Shown in pieces: positions 26,534-35,261 of a stretch of DNA of 64,000 nt. Made by a program: the position numbers and the translations under genes. The notes under the pieces are model-generated. The model worked only from the letters and a program-made list of their open reading frames with translations, searched no databases and was not told where the DNA came from. Position 1 is the first letter of the stretch. Each line of letters starts with the position of its first letter. This DNA comes from an uncultured Acidimicrobiales bacterium (GTDB taxonomy: Bacteria > Actinomycetota > Acidimicrobiia > Acidimicrobiales > Hopanoidiivorantaceae). The DNA lies in NCBI GenBank assembly GCA_958295755.1, contig OY282367.1, positions 1-64,000 of the forward strand, in the 5' to 3' direction.

Positions 26534-27646
26534 ATGTCTTTGCGTCAGCGGCTCGCAATCATAGGTAGCCAATTCAAGAAAAATGCCGACCAGCCTGTCG
26601 AATTGTCCAGTTCTCGACAGCTCAGTTCCGAGCAACAAAAATCGCTGCCACAAAAATCGCTGCCACAAACTACCGTCACCTATGCCGTTTGGATATTGGG
26701 TGCGCTCGCAGCAGTTTTGCTGGTTGTATCGCTGGCCGACGGCGGTGACGGACGAGAGAAGTTTTTGCAGCTGCTCGTAGGCGGCATCGCACTGGGTAGC
26801 ATCTATGCGCTCTTGTCGTTCGGTTTTGTGATCGTCTATAAAGCGACTGGGGTATTCAACTTGGCTCAAGGGGGTTTTGTGCTACTCGGCACATATCTGG
26901 CGTATCAGTTCTATGTCGACTGGGGATGGATTTTCGGGCTGGCTCTGGCGGCCACTGTAATAGTGATGGCTGCGGTCGGGGCGGGCATAGAGCGGGTCGT
27001 GATGCGAAAGATGCTGACCAAACCAACCTTCACAGCAATCATGGTGACACTTGCCATCCTCATCGTGTTGGAACAAATCACCCGCAGTATCTGGAATTCG
27101 CCAGGGTTAGTGCTGGCCGCGCCTTGGGGTACTGGGCGCATTCAACCAGGGGGTGTAACCATTCGATATCTGGACTTCTGGACGGTTGGTTTTACTTTCG
27201 TATTGCTGGGTGCCTTCTTCTTGTTCTTTCGTTACTCTCGTCTCGGTTTGGGAATGCGGGCTACGGCTTTTGACAGGGAAGTCGCTTCGGCGCAAGGGGT
27301 TAGAGTGGGTTTGTCGTTTGCGCTTTCGTGGGCTATCGCTGCTGCTGTTGCTACCGTGGCTGGAGTTTTGCTGACGAGCCGTAGCGGAGGGGCACTCACT
27401 CCCGCCGTTGGCTATGTGGCTTTGCGAGCTTTCCCGGCGATGATTTTGGGTGGATTAGATTCCACTGGTGGCGCGGTGGCTGGCGGCGTGATCATCGGCG
27501 TGGCAGAAGTGATGGTGCAGGGTTATGTGGATGTGGATTGGCTGGGCGAGAGCTTTGAGACGGTAGTGCCGTATCTGGTGATGCTTCCGATATTGCTGTG
27601 GCGTCCCCACGGGCTGTTCGGAACTAAAGCTGTGGAGCGGGTGTGA
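26534..27646 (+). CDS. livH: Branched-chain amino acid ABC transporter permease LivH
   Basis: The product is a polytopic membrane permease of about 370 residues. The core begins with GGIALGSIYALLSFGFVIVYKATGVFNLAQGG, characteristic of LivH. The C-terminus AFPAMILGGLDSTGGAVAGG is the permease EAA-like loop. The ATG at 26534 was chosen because GAGGGAG ends 6 nt upstream; two earlier in-frame ATGs overlap livG. A cytoplasmic N-terminal extension of about 45 residues contains a perfect 15-nt tandem duplication (near 26637-26668) and is not part of the usual family. Confidence 0.9.
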   Translation: MSLRQRLAIIGSQFKKNADQPVELSSSRQLSSEQQKSLPQKSLPQTTVTYAVWILGALAAVLLVVSLADGGDGREKFLQLLVGGIALGSIYALLSFGFVIVYKATGVFNLAQGGFVLLGTYLAYQFYVDWGWIFGLALAATVIVMAAVGAGIERVVMRKMLTKPTFTAIMVTLAILIVLEQITRSIWNSPGLVLAAPWGTGRIQPGGVTIRYLDFWTVGFTFVLLGAFFLFFRYSRLGLGMRATAFDREVASAQGVRVGLSFALSWAIAAAVATVAGVLLTSRSGGALTPAVGYVALRAFPAMILGGLDSTGGAVAGGVIIGVAEVMVQGYVDVDWLGESFETVVPYLVMLPILLWRPHGLFGTKAVERV

Positions 27647-28764
27647 TGCAGGTGAAAAAAGCTTCAGCCCGTAGCAACTTGCGAACCCAGTTCCTTCCCG
27701 GCTGGGATGCCAGAGTTGCTGTGCTGGCAGTTGTTGTTTTGGTGGCGTTGTTGCCTGTGCTATTGGATAGTCCGTTTTGGATGAATGTTTTGGTGACCGC
27801 TGGTGCCTATTCTGGGGCGGCAATCGGTTTGAATCTGCTCACTGGATACACAGGGCAGGTATCGCTCGGACACGCAGCGTTTTTGACGATAGGCGGTTAC
27901 GCCGCAGGGTATTTCGGGGCTTCTCAAGGCTGGCCTTTGGTGTTGTGGCTGGGCATGGGTGCTTTGTGCGGGGCGATTGTCGGGGGACTTCTCGGCCCGT
28001 TTGCTCTGAGGGTGAAGGGCGACTATCTCGTGGTTGTGAGCCTTGCTTTGCTCTTTATCACTTCACATGTGGTGGAAAACTGGGATAGTGTCACTGGCGG
28101 ACACGACGGTATTTCAGTAAGCAAAGCACCTTTGGCAATCGGCCCTATCGATTTCGGGAATCTGCGCTTGTTCGGAATGGAATTCAGCCGAGAAGAAGGT
28201 CTGTTTTATCTGGCTTGGCTGCTTGTGGGCATTTTTGCTGTGATCGCACGCAACATCGTGAGGTCTCGCCCGGGGCGTGCTCTTCAGGCGATACGCGATC
28301 GCGACACAGCCGCCGAAGTGCTGGGCGTGAGCAGTGCTCGCTACAAAATCGCCGCTTTCGTGCTTTCCAGTTCTATGGCTGCTACTGCTGGCGGAGTGAT
28401 CGCTGTGGCGCAGCGGTTCCTCACGCCGAATGAGCCGCTGGCGGAGCTATTCATCTCTATTCAGTTTGTAGCCATAATCGTGGTGGGCGGCGTGGCAACC
28501 ATTTATGGCTCTGTTGTGGGGGCGGTATTGCTGGTGGCTTTGCCAGAAGTCATCAAAGAATACACTCACTGGTTTGATTTTCAAGTGCCGTTTTTTGACA
28601 GACCATTGGTGTCGTCTTCGGGATTGGATAGAGGCCTGTTTAATCCAGGTTCGTTCAGCAATTTACTTTTCGGATTGCTACTTGTAGGATTTTTGATACT
28701 TTGGCCTAGGGGAATCGCAGGGTGGATGCAGTCACTACGCACCTTGCTGCGGAGAAAAACTTGA
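27643..28764 (+). CDS. livM: Branched-chain amino acid ABC transporter permease LivM
   Basis: This is the second permease, 373 residues with about ten hydrophobic segments. The family blocks are AIGLNLLTGYTGQVSLGHAAF near residue 60, LRVKGDYLVVVSLAL, SRPGRALQAIRDRDTAAEVLG, and FIAIIVVGG near the EAA loop. Its start overlaps the livH stop. It ends in a basic tail (LLRRKT) with no fused ATPase. It closes the liv operon. Confidence 0.92.
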   Translation: MMQVKKASARSNLRTQFLPGWDARVAVLAVVVLVALLPVLLDSPFWMNVLVTAGAYSGAAIGLNLLTGYTGQVSLGHAAFLTIGGYAAGYFGASQGWPLVLWLGMGALCGAIVGGLLGPFALRVKGDYLVVVSLALLFITSHVVENWDSVTGGHDGISVSKAPLAIGPIDFGNLRLFGMEFSREEGLFYLAWLLVGIFAVIARNIVRSRPGRALQAIRDRDTAAEVLGVSSARYKIAAFVLSSSMAATAGGVIAVAQRFLTPNEPLAELFISIQFVAIIVVGGVATIYGSVVGAVLLVALPEVIKEYTHWFDFQVPFFDRPLVSSSGLDRGLFNPGSFSNLLFGLLLVGFLILWPRGIAGWMQSLRTLLRRKT

Positions 28765-28961
28765 AAGGCAGTTAGTGAAATTTCCCTTGCCTGAAAGTCT
28801 GTAGCTGAGAATCTCACCGAAGGCTATTTTATACTAAATTAGTGATATAAGAACCGTTCTCTGGAAGAAAGATTAACTCTTCAGATGGCATCCAATAAAG
28901 AAAATCGTGTCTATACATGTGACATATCCGCCGAGATTACATTGATTGGAGAAAGCATCAA

Positions 28962-29396
28962 ATGAAATTTCTAGCACTCTTACTGTTTTCGGTAGCTGCT
29001 GTTTTTGCTGCAGGCTGTTCTAACACCAGCGAACCGAAAGACCATTGGAAAACGGAACGGCGGACGGCCGAGAGAGAAGGCAAGGATACCGATGAACCTT
29101 GTTGGCAGGCGGAAGTGGAACTAAATCTTTCTGAGTCTGTCGACTATTTCCTTCTCAACCCTTCGGCTTGGATACCTTCTGCGATAGAAGTGCCTTCGGA
29201 TCATCTAGTTTGTTTTTTCACCGCAGACTTCTACGATAAAGAAGATTTTTCTGAAACAAGCAGGAACGGTGTTTGGTGTGCCGAAGAATATACAATTGCC
29301 GACAGGAACCACACGAATAGAAATACTTGGGTTTCGCCTGGCAGGTCAGATCCTGGGCAATTTCAAGTTGATCAATGCATAGCACAGTTGCGATAG
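28962..29396 (+). CDS. Small secreted lipoprotein
   Basis: The 144-residue product has a clear signal (MKFLALLLFSVAAVFAAGC) with lipobox Cys at residue 19. The mature part has four further Cys (near EPCW, LVCF, VWCAEE and DQCIAQ), which could form two disulphides outside the cell. GGAGAAA lies about 8 nt before the ATG. No known family is recognised. It is separated from livM by about 200 bp, so it is probably a separate unit. Confidence 0.7.
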   Translation: MKFLALLLFSVAAVFAAGCSNTSEPKDHWKTERRTAEREGKDTDEPCWQAEVELNLSESVDYFLLNPSAWIPSAIEVPSDHLVCFFTADFYDKEDFSETSRNGVWCAEEYTIADRNHTNRNTWVSPGRSDPGQFQVDQCIAQLR

Positions 29397-29477
29397 TAAC
29401 GAGTCGCAGATAGCTTGTTACTATTTCTTTTCCTGTTAGTCTGTTTTACGGTCTTATCAACGAGGTTGATACTCGTC

Positions 29478-29780
29478 TCATTTAGTTTCCCATTTGGGTG
29501 ATCGTTTTATTTTTTCCCAATCTTGAGATGCTGGGATATGTTCCTGGGTTTGGGGTTCTTCTGATGTTTCGTACAGAGGTTTCACCATAGCTACTAGTAT
29601 TCCTCCTAGGAACAAAAACCCTGCTGCAAGCAGAAGAAAGATAGCATCGCTCAACACAACTGTCTGCTGCATAGCACTGGCGACTTTCTCGCTGTCGAAA
29701 GCAGTGTTGTGGCGGCCCCACGCGTAGATCGCGAAAATAGTAGAAGCTAGAAACAAGTCACCTACCCCCGCTGCCCGCAC
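29478..29780 (-). CDS. Small membrane protein, 100 residues or slightly longer
   Basis: Two hydrophobic segments are visible (DLFLASTIFAIYAWG, and DAIFLLLAAGFLFLGGILVAMV), followed by a hydrophilic acidic C-terminus. No family is recognised. The first standard start is GTG at 29780. The frame is open upstream to an ATA codon (29816-29814) with a good AGGAG at ideal spacing, overlapping the stop of the upstream frame as ATAA. The real N-terminus may therefore lie at 29816. Confidence 0.55.
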   Translation of the reverse strand: MRAAGVGDLFLASTIFAIYAWGRHNTAFDSEKVASAMQQTVVLSDAIFLLLAAGFLFLGGILVAMVKPLYETSEEPQTQEHIPASQDWEKIKRSPKWETK

Positions 29781-29812
29781 CCATTGTATTTTGGTGGCCG
29801 TTTTCAGGTTTC

Positions 29813-30238
29813 TTATTGGTGGTCTCCTAAAGTCTGGTCTTTCATCGTCTTCGGTTTCGCGGAAGGCAGCCTCGCGGCAATCGCGAGATGGGATGCACGG
29901 AACATGATATTTCTCCTTTTTTGGTAACTTTCTAAAGCATCCAAATTAGCTTCTGAACATAAAGCCACACTTATATGGAAATGGCATGCCCCCCAGAACG
30001 CTTTAACCGCAGTTAAGTCGAGCGTCTTCCAGTATGCCAACGCTACATTTCGCATTCCTTCCGCACCGACACGGCGTGTGTCCATATCTAAGTCCGTGCA
30101 GAAAAGCCTGTCCATCGCACAGAAATCTAAATGCCATGTTATGTGGCATCTTGTGTTTCTTTGATCCTCTGACACTCGGCTGGCGGCGTGTCCGCAGCCT
30201 TCATAATCCCAGTTATTTTCAAAGTATCTGTAAATCAT
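29813..30238 (-). CDS. Doubtful hypothetical protein, 141 residues
   Basis: The frame is open and Cys/His-rich (GCGHAAS, CHITWHLDFC, WGACHFHISVALC), but no domain is recognised. Its stop overlaps the presumed start region of the downstream membrane-protein gene, the arrangement of a coupled pair. The surrounding 1.2 kb contains clear relics of genes on the same strand. It could be a surviving gene or a chance open frame in decaying DNA. Confidence 0.35.
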   Translation of the reverse strand: MIYRYFENNWDYEGCGHAASRVSEDQRNTRCHITWHLDFCAMDRLFCTDLDMDTRRVGAEGMRNVALAYWKTLDLTAVKAFWGACHFHISVALCSEANLDALESYQKRRNIMFRASHLAIAARLPSAKPKTMKDQTLGDHQ

Positions 30239-30280
30239 CTCGCAGCCCTCAGAGGTTGGGTTAGGCGGCGGTGGTGCGAA

Positions 30281-30433
30281 TTACTGAACGGTCGGCTGAG
30301 GAAGTGCGTTACGAGTTAGCGAAGGTGAAGTGTCTGTTTTAGGTGGAGAGCTACAGGCTATGAGTAGCAGAACTGTGGCGGTTATGGCGAGAAATAATTT
30401 CGTAGTTATTCTTTTTTCTGATTTAGATGTGGC
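30281..30433 (-). pseudogene. Relic of a short lipoprotein gene without a normal start codon
   Basis: On the minus strand the frame reads KRITTKLFLAITATVLLLIAC followed by SSPPKTDTSPS, a textbook lipoprotein signal with a lipobox Cys, and ends in a stop after about 24 more residues. There is no ATG, GTG or TTG between the upstream in-frame stop and the signal peptide, so the gene appears to have lost its start. An ATA codon sits where a start would be expected. Confidence 0.5.
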
Positions 30434-30471
30434 TTATAGAATTTTGTCGACGTTTCTGTCCATCTGAACTA

Positions 30472-31015
30472 TCAAACCTGCAGTTGTTCTCGGTCAACAT
30501 CGGCGTCTGCTAGCAAGTTTCTGTTTTCATCTGAAAGAGAGTTTATAAAAACCACAACATACGGAAATACCTGCCCGCCCGCGTCTAAAATACAGCTAGT
30601 TGCGATGTCGCAATAGCACCAATTTGAAATTGTGCTGTGACTGGTCTTTACAATACCGGGATAGGCACCGTCCATTTGCTATCGCTCTGCCAATCTGCTA
30701 TTGCTGATGCGTTTTTTCAAACTGGTGGCACCGCCACTGGTGGTGAGGCGATAGTTGATGATTTTCCTGTGCTGGAATATAAAGACTTCTGGAAGACAAA
30801 ACCGGGTACAGGTTTGCAGAATTCTGGGTGTGTGGATTTCGCATCTGAGCAGGACAGGCTGGCAGGTGGCACTAGCTGATATTATCTGAAAACACAAAAC
30901 ACCCGGGCGGTGAAGCTGTGCTTGTTTCTAAAGCTTCAGAAGCTCTGCCTGCCAGAATGACAGCTAGACCACATCTGCTGTTTACGGTTCATGGGCTAAC
31001 AAAGGCACAGGCTAC
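30472..31015 (-). pseudogene. Decayed secreted or lipoprotein-like gene, several frame changes
   Basis: Protein-like fragments occur in successive frames of the minus strand. A signal-like piece (CGLAVILAG) lies near 30980-30950. Then comes a Cys-rich piece (SCSDAKSTHPEFCKPVPGF) near 30850-30800. The C-terminal piece contains GAYPGIVKTSHS and QVFPYVVVFINSLSDENRNL, ending at 30472. No single frame covers all of them, and stops separate them. This is inferred from composition and order only; short unrelated open frames cannot be excluded. Confidence 0.35.
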
Positions 31016-31370
31016 GGGCTTTTCAGCACGCGAACAGGTCGCAGTCATAGTTTCTACGGGGCATACTCGCCATTGGGAACAGGCTACGCGGACAGGGTAG
31101 ACACCAGAACCGCTCTAGCTATGGCATCGGGATTGCCGTCAGGTTTGCTGCTCCCTTAGGAAGCAACCGGCGGTACTGAATTGGGTAGCGGGCAGGGTGC
31201 GGTTTCGTGCACAGGCAGAACACTGTCGTCTCTGCACAACCCAGCGTCGGCTAGGGTTGCTGATAGCTATTGGTGCCGTTCCTATGTGCGATATATACAA
31301 GGTCTCAAAGCACAAGACCACGGCAGAGTCAATCTTCAAAATGCTGTCGGTCTCGGTTAGAATAGGACTC
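31016..31370. other. Stretch without a recognisable gene
   Basis: About 355 bp lie between the decayed minus-strand relics and the next + strand gene. Short open frames exist on both strands, but none has a ribosome-binding site or a protein-like composition. The frame of the next gene is open from 31197, so a longer N-terminus for it is possible. I see no RNA gene or mobile element here. Confidence 0.4.
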
Positions 31371-31733
31371 ATGGAAACAGCATCGCAAAACACAGATATA
31401 GTTTCACTGCGTGAAGGGCTAATCTGTCGTATCACAGACGACGCCATAAGGCATGGTGTTGTGATAGTGGCTTTACGCGGTGCTGATGACGCCGATGACG
31501 GTCTGACCTACTCAGATATGCTTCTTGCTATAGAGGACGATCTATTGAGTTTCAGAATGAACGCACACGGGCGGATAGCGTGGCTGGCATATGAGCAAGG
31601 TTTGCATGGGGCTGTTTCTGCTGAGACGGTTTCTAAACTAGAAGAAAAGTTCGGTGGTGTCGCGAACTTCTACACAGACCCCAAAGATGTGAGACTGTAC
31701 AAACGGGAAGGAAGACAGTTTGTCGCAGCCTGA
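31371..31733 (+). CDS. Hypothetical protein, about 120 residues
   Basis: The product is unrecognised. It contains GLICRITDDAIRHGVVIVALRGADDADDGLTY in an alternating hydrophobic pattern and a KLEEKFGGVANFYTDPKDV C-terminus. AGGA lies just before the ATG at 31371; an in-frame ATG at 31341 and an open frame back to 31197 leave the start uncertain. It overlaps the next gene by 14 bp, so the two are co-translated and likely work together. Confidence 0.55.
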   Translation: METASQNTDIVSLREGLICRITDDAIRHGVVIVALRGADDADDGLTYSDMLLAIEDDLLSFRMNAHGRIAWLAYEQGLHGAVSAETVSKLEEKFGGVANFYTDPKDVRLYKREGRQFVAA

Positions 31734-32205
31734 TTCAGCTAGCGACCACAGCGGTCCGCTTTTCAGATATTCAGAACATCATCTCAAGATCGCTTTGAAG
31801 GCACATACCGACGGCTATTATGCACTATTTTGCTACCTAGTCGCTACCGCTGCTGAAATGGCAGGCGGCGGTTTGTTGATATTAGAAGGAATAGAGAGTA
31901 GCAACGATGCTATTCGTAATAAATATGGACATAGCGTCAGAGGAATTTTTAGGCGACTCGCCAAAACGAATATCGTTACCAGAAACGAGGCTTATGCTGC
32001 GTTCTTGATGGTCGCAGATGCGACATTGCCTGATCCGACACGTGGCAAATCTCATGAAGAAGATTACGGGGCTAACATTTTCAAATTCCCATATAGGCAT
32101 ATTCAGCGCGGCTGGCCCAATGAGTGGGTAGACCAAGAATATGCGGAGCCGATACTGCGAACCGTAGTGCCTGTGCTCGAGAAAATACTAGCTCAAAACA
32201 TCTAG
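31720..32205 (+). CDS. Hypothetical helical protein, 161 residues (HEPN-like look)
   Basis: This is a helical protein with LKIALKAHTDGYYALFCYLVATAAEMAGGG near the N-terminus and a helix of similar type at the end. The layout recalls HEPN-type proteins, but the RNase motif Rx4-6H is not clear (RNKYGHS is the closest), so this is only an impression. It begins at TTG 31720 inside the previous gene. The pair could be a toxin-antitoxin or other two-gene module, or an ordinary conserved pair. Confidence 0.5.
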   Translation: MSQPDSASDHSGPLFRYSEHHLKIALKAHTDGYYALFCYLVATAAEMAGGGLLILEGIESSNDAIRNKYGHSVRGIFRRLAKTNIVTRNEAYAAFLMVADATLPDPTRGKSHEEDYGANIFKFPYRHIQRGWPNEWVDQEYAEPILRTVVPVLEKILAQNI

Positions 32206-32254
32206 CTGTAATGAAGTCTCGTTTGAATCTCTGGCTTTACAGTCGTTCTAGGAT

Positions 32255-33412
32255 TTACAGTCGCTCTAGGATTGTTACATTGGCTTGGCCGCCGCCTTCG
32301 CACATGGTTTGCATGCCGTAGCGTCCGCCGGTGCGCTCAAGCTCGTGGAGGAGAGTAGTCATCAGCCGCGCCCCGGTGCAGCCTAGGGGATGGCCAAGGG
32401 AGATAGCACCGCCATTCACATTCACCTTCTCATGGGGCACATCGCATTCTTTCATCCACGCCAGCACCACCGAAGCAAACGCCTCGTTGCACTCAAACAG
32501 ATCTATGTCGCCTATCGACATACCGCTTTTTTCCAGAGCGTACTTGGTGGCTGGGATCGGCCCGGTCAGCATTATCACAGGGTCAGTGCCGCGCACCGAC
32601 ATATGATGAATGCGAGCCATCGGCTCCAGGTTGTGCTCTTTGACTGCTTTTTCTGAGGCGATGAGCAGAGCGGCCGCGCCGTCTGAAATCTGGCTTGAAA
32701 CTGCAGCCGTGAGGCGACCTCCTTCAATCAGCGGCTGAAGCTGCGCCATTTTTTCCAGAGATGTGTCACGGCGAGGTCCTTCGTCGGTAGCAAGACCGTT
32801 GATGGGGATTATTTGCGGCTCAAAACGCCCTTCGTCTGTGGCACGAATGGCGCGCTGATGGCTGGCAAATGCAAACTCCTCCATATCTTCACGAGTGATC
32901 TCCCAGCGGCGGGCGATCTCTTCAGCCCCCCAGAACTGCGACACTTCAGCGGTGCCGTAGCGAGAAACCCAGCCCTCAGAGCCGTGGAAGGGGCTTTCGT
33001 CTTCTATGCCCACATGTTCGGCCACCGTCATAGCCGAGCCGATAGGAATCTGCGACATGTTCTGCACTCCGCCTGCCACCACGAGGTCGTTCACTTCTGC
33101 CATAACTGCCTGAGCTGCGAAATGCACCGCTTGCTGCCCCGATCCACACTGGCGGTCTATGGTAGTGCCTGGCACTTCTTCGGGCAGGCCCGCTACCAGC
33201 CAGCAGGTGCGCCCGATGTCGCCCGCTTGGGGGCCGATGGCGTCTACGCATCCCCACATCACATCTTCAATGGCTGTGGGGTCGACTTCGGTGCGGTCGA
33301 GGAGTTCCTTGATGGGAATAGCCCCGAGGTCGGCTGGGTGCATATGAGATAAACCGCCACCTCGTCTTCCGACGGGGGTGCGGACTGCGTCGATTATGTA
33401 TGCTTCGTTCAT
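32255..33412 (-). CDS. Acetyl-CoA C-acyltransferase (thiolase)
   Basis: The 385-residue thiolase cleaves 3-ketoacyl-CoA or condenses acyl-CoAs. The nucleophilic Cys is in TIDRQCGSGQQAVHFA, the catalytic His and second Cys are in GGAISLGHPLGCTGARL, and NEAFA is present. The ATG at 33412 was chosen because MNEAYIIDAVRTPVGRRGG is the conserved thiolase start. The upstream in-frame extension to 33517 comes from a repeat-rich spacer (Ser/Pro/Glu-rich) and is unlikely to be translated. The substrate length is not determinable. Confidence 0.93.
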   Translation of the reverse strand: MNEAYIIDAVRTPVGRRGGGLSHMHPADLGAIPIKELLDRTEVDPTAIEDVMWGCVDAIGPQAGDIGRTCWLVAGLPEEVPGTTIDRQCGSGQQAVHFAAQAVMAEVNDLVVAGGVQNMSQIPIGSAMTVAEHVGIEDESPFHGSEGWVSRYGTAEVSQFWGAEEIARRWEITREDMEEFAFASHQRAIRATDEGRFEPQIIPINGLATDEGPRRDTSLEKMAQLQPLIEGGRLTAAVSSQISDGAAALLIASEKAVKEHNLEPMARIHHMSVRGTDPVIMLTGPIPATKYALEKSGMSIGDIDLFECNEAFASVVLAWMKECDVPHEKVNVNGGAISLGHPLGCTGARLMTTLLHELERTGGRYGMQTMCEGGGQANVTILERL

Positions 33413-33623
33413 TGATTCAGTATGCCTCAGATATGACAACTCTGGTAGTTTTGGCGACTCTGAGGGCTTCCTTGACAACTCTGACAGCTTCGCCTGCTCT
33501 GCTTGCTTCTGAAGCAAAATTAGAGTTCAGCAGTGCAACAACTGCTAATGTCAGAATCAGGTGGACGGCACAAGTAGTTCAGATGGAGGCCACTCAGATG
33601 TGGGTCACTCAGATGGAGGCCAG

Positions 33624-35147
33624 ATGAAGACTAGTTCATCCATGTCTAGCTCAGTGGAATACCAGCATGTAGATGCTGAGTATTTCGAGAGACGCAAATT
33701 GAAGCGGCATGCTGGCGTGTGGTCGCTTTGGGCTTTGGGTGTGGGGGCTGTCATCTCGGGGGATTTCTTCGGCTGGAACTTCGGGCTATCTGTGGGCGGC
33801 TTCGGCGGTCTCTTGGTGGCTACGGGAATAGTCGCATTGATGTATCTTGGTATTTGTTATTCCATCGCCGAGATGTCGCCAGCTATGCCACACTCAGGCG
33901 GGGCATATTCTTTTGCTAGAACTGCAATGGGGCCTTGGGGTGGATATGTAACAGGTTTGGCGGAGAGCATTGAGTACATACTTACGCCTGCGGTCATCGT
34001 GGTCGGTATCGGTAGTTATGTGGGTATTGCCGTAGACGATATTTTTGGCTGGGATGTGCCCGCCCCTATATGGTGGCTTATTTTCTATGGCATCTTCGTG
34101 GGTATAAACATTGCAGGGGTGGTCGCTACCTTCAGATTCACAGTTTTCATCACATTTTTGGCTCTGGGCATTCTGCTTGTCTTTTGGATCGGCGCAATTC
34201 CGAATTTCAGCTGGAGCTGGGCTACCAACATTGCGCCAGAAGGCGGCAACTCGCGGTTCTTGCCTTTCGGTTGGGTAGGTGTGGCTGAAGCCATGCCTTT
34301 TGCTATTTGGTTTTATCTGGCAATAGAACAGATTCCGCTTGCTGCCGAAGAGTCTCGCAATCTCACCCGAGACATACCCAAAGCTTTGCGCTGGGGGATA
34401 GTCACGCTGATTCTGGCTTCAGTTCTCACTTTATTTTTGAACGCCGGGATTGAGCCCGGTGCCAGCGAAGTCGGCGAGAGTGACGAACCGCTGTTTCTTG
34501 CCTTCAGAACAATCTTCGGAAGCGGTGTGGGCACTTCGGTTTTGGCTTTGGTGGCTGTGGCAGGATTGGTAGCCAGTTTCCACACGATTATCTATGCCTA
34601 TGGGCGCAAGATATATTCATTGTCTAGGGCGAGCTACTTTCCACGCTGTCTTTCGGTGACGCATCGCAAAACCCAAACTCCCCACTGGGCTCTAATAGCA
34701 GGGGCTGTGATCGGATTTTTGGTCGCGCTCTTGATTGAGTTCAGCGACGACTGGTTTGGCGATGATGTGAGAGTGGGGGCAGTGCTATTGAATATGGCGG
34801 TTTTCGGTGCGGTTATCTCATATGCGATGCAGATGATTTCTTTTGTGATTTTGCGTTTACGCTTCCAAAAGATTGAGCGTCCGTATTCGAGCCCCTTAGG
34901 CACAACAGGCGCAGTGGTGGCAGGGATTATCGCCTTGGCCACATTGGTTTTCCTGTTTCTTAACTCTGATTATCGTCTAGGCGTATACGGTTGTGCTATT
35001 TGGTTTGCTGTGGGTTTAGCTGTGTTTGCTGCTGTAGGTCGCAAGCGGTTGGTTCGTTCGCCAGAAGAAGAATTCGCCTTATCTCAATCTGCACCGCCAC
35101 AATCTGCCTTATCTCAATCTGATCCGCCGCAATCACAGCCAGATTAG
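33624..35147 (+). CDS. APC-family amino acid/ethanolamine permease
   Basis: The protein has about 507 residues and twelve hydrophobic segments. The start of TM1 (GVGAVISGDFFGWNFGL) is the form seen in ethanolamine permeases of the APC superfamily, followed by AEMSPAMPHSGGAYSFAR and GLAESIEYILTPA. Ethanolamine or a small amino acid is the likely substrate; no ethanolamine ammonia-lyase genes are nearby. The ATG at 33624 has GGAGG about 6 nt upstream. Tandem repeats flank both ends: the 33570-33625 leader repeats and the Ser/Gln/Pro repeats that make the C-terminus. Confidence 0.87.
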   Translation: MKTSSSMSSSVEYQHVDAEYFERRKLKRHAGVWSLWALGVGAVISGDFFGWNFGLSVGGFGGLLVATGIVALMYLGICYSIAEMSPAMPHSGGAYSFARTAMGPWGGYVTGLAESIEYILTPAVIVVGIGSYVGIAVDDIFGWDVPAPIWWLIFYGIFVGINIAGVVATFRFTVFITFLALGILLVFWIGAIPNFSWSWATNIAPEGGNSRFLPFGWVGVAEAMPFAIWFYLAIEQIPLAAEESRNLTRDIPKALRWGIVTLILASVLTLFLNAGIEPGASEVGESDEPLFLAFRTIFGSGVGTSVLALVAVAGLVASFHTIIYAYGRKIYSLSRASYFPRCLSVTHRKTQTPHWALIAGAVIGFLVALLIEFSDDWFGDDVRVGAVLLNMAVFGAVISYAMQMISFVILRLRFQKIERPYSSPLGTTGAVVAGIIALATLVFLFLNSDYRLGVYGCAIWFAVGLAVFAAVGRKRLVRSPEEEFALSQSAPPQSALSQSDPPQSQPD

Positions 35148-35261
35148 TGTTAAGTAGTTATTCCGAAAGGTTAGACTGGTGGGGAAGCAATCTTGGAAGA
35201 CATCACGTTTAATCCTCGCTCCTAAGAATTCGAAAATACCGAAAATACCGAAAGGAAACCA

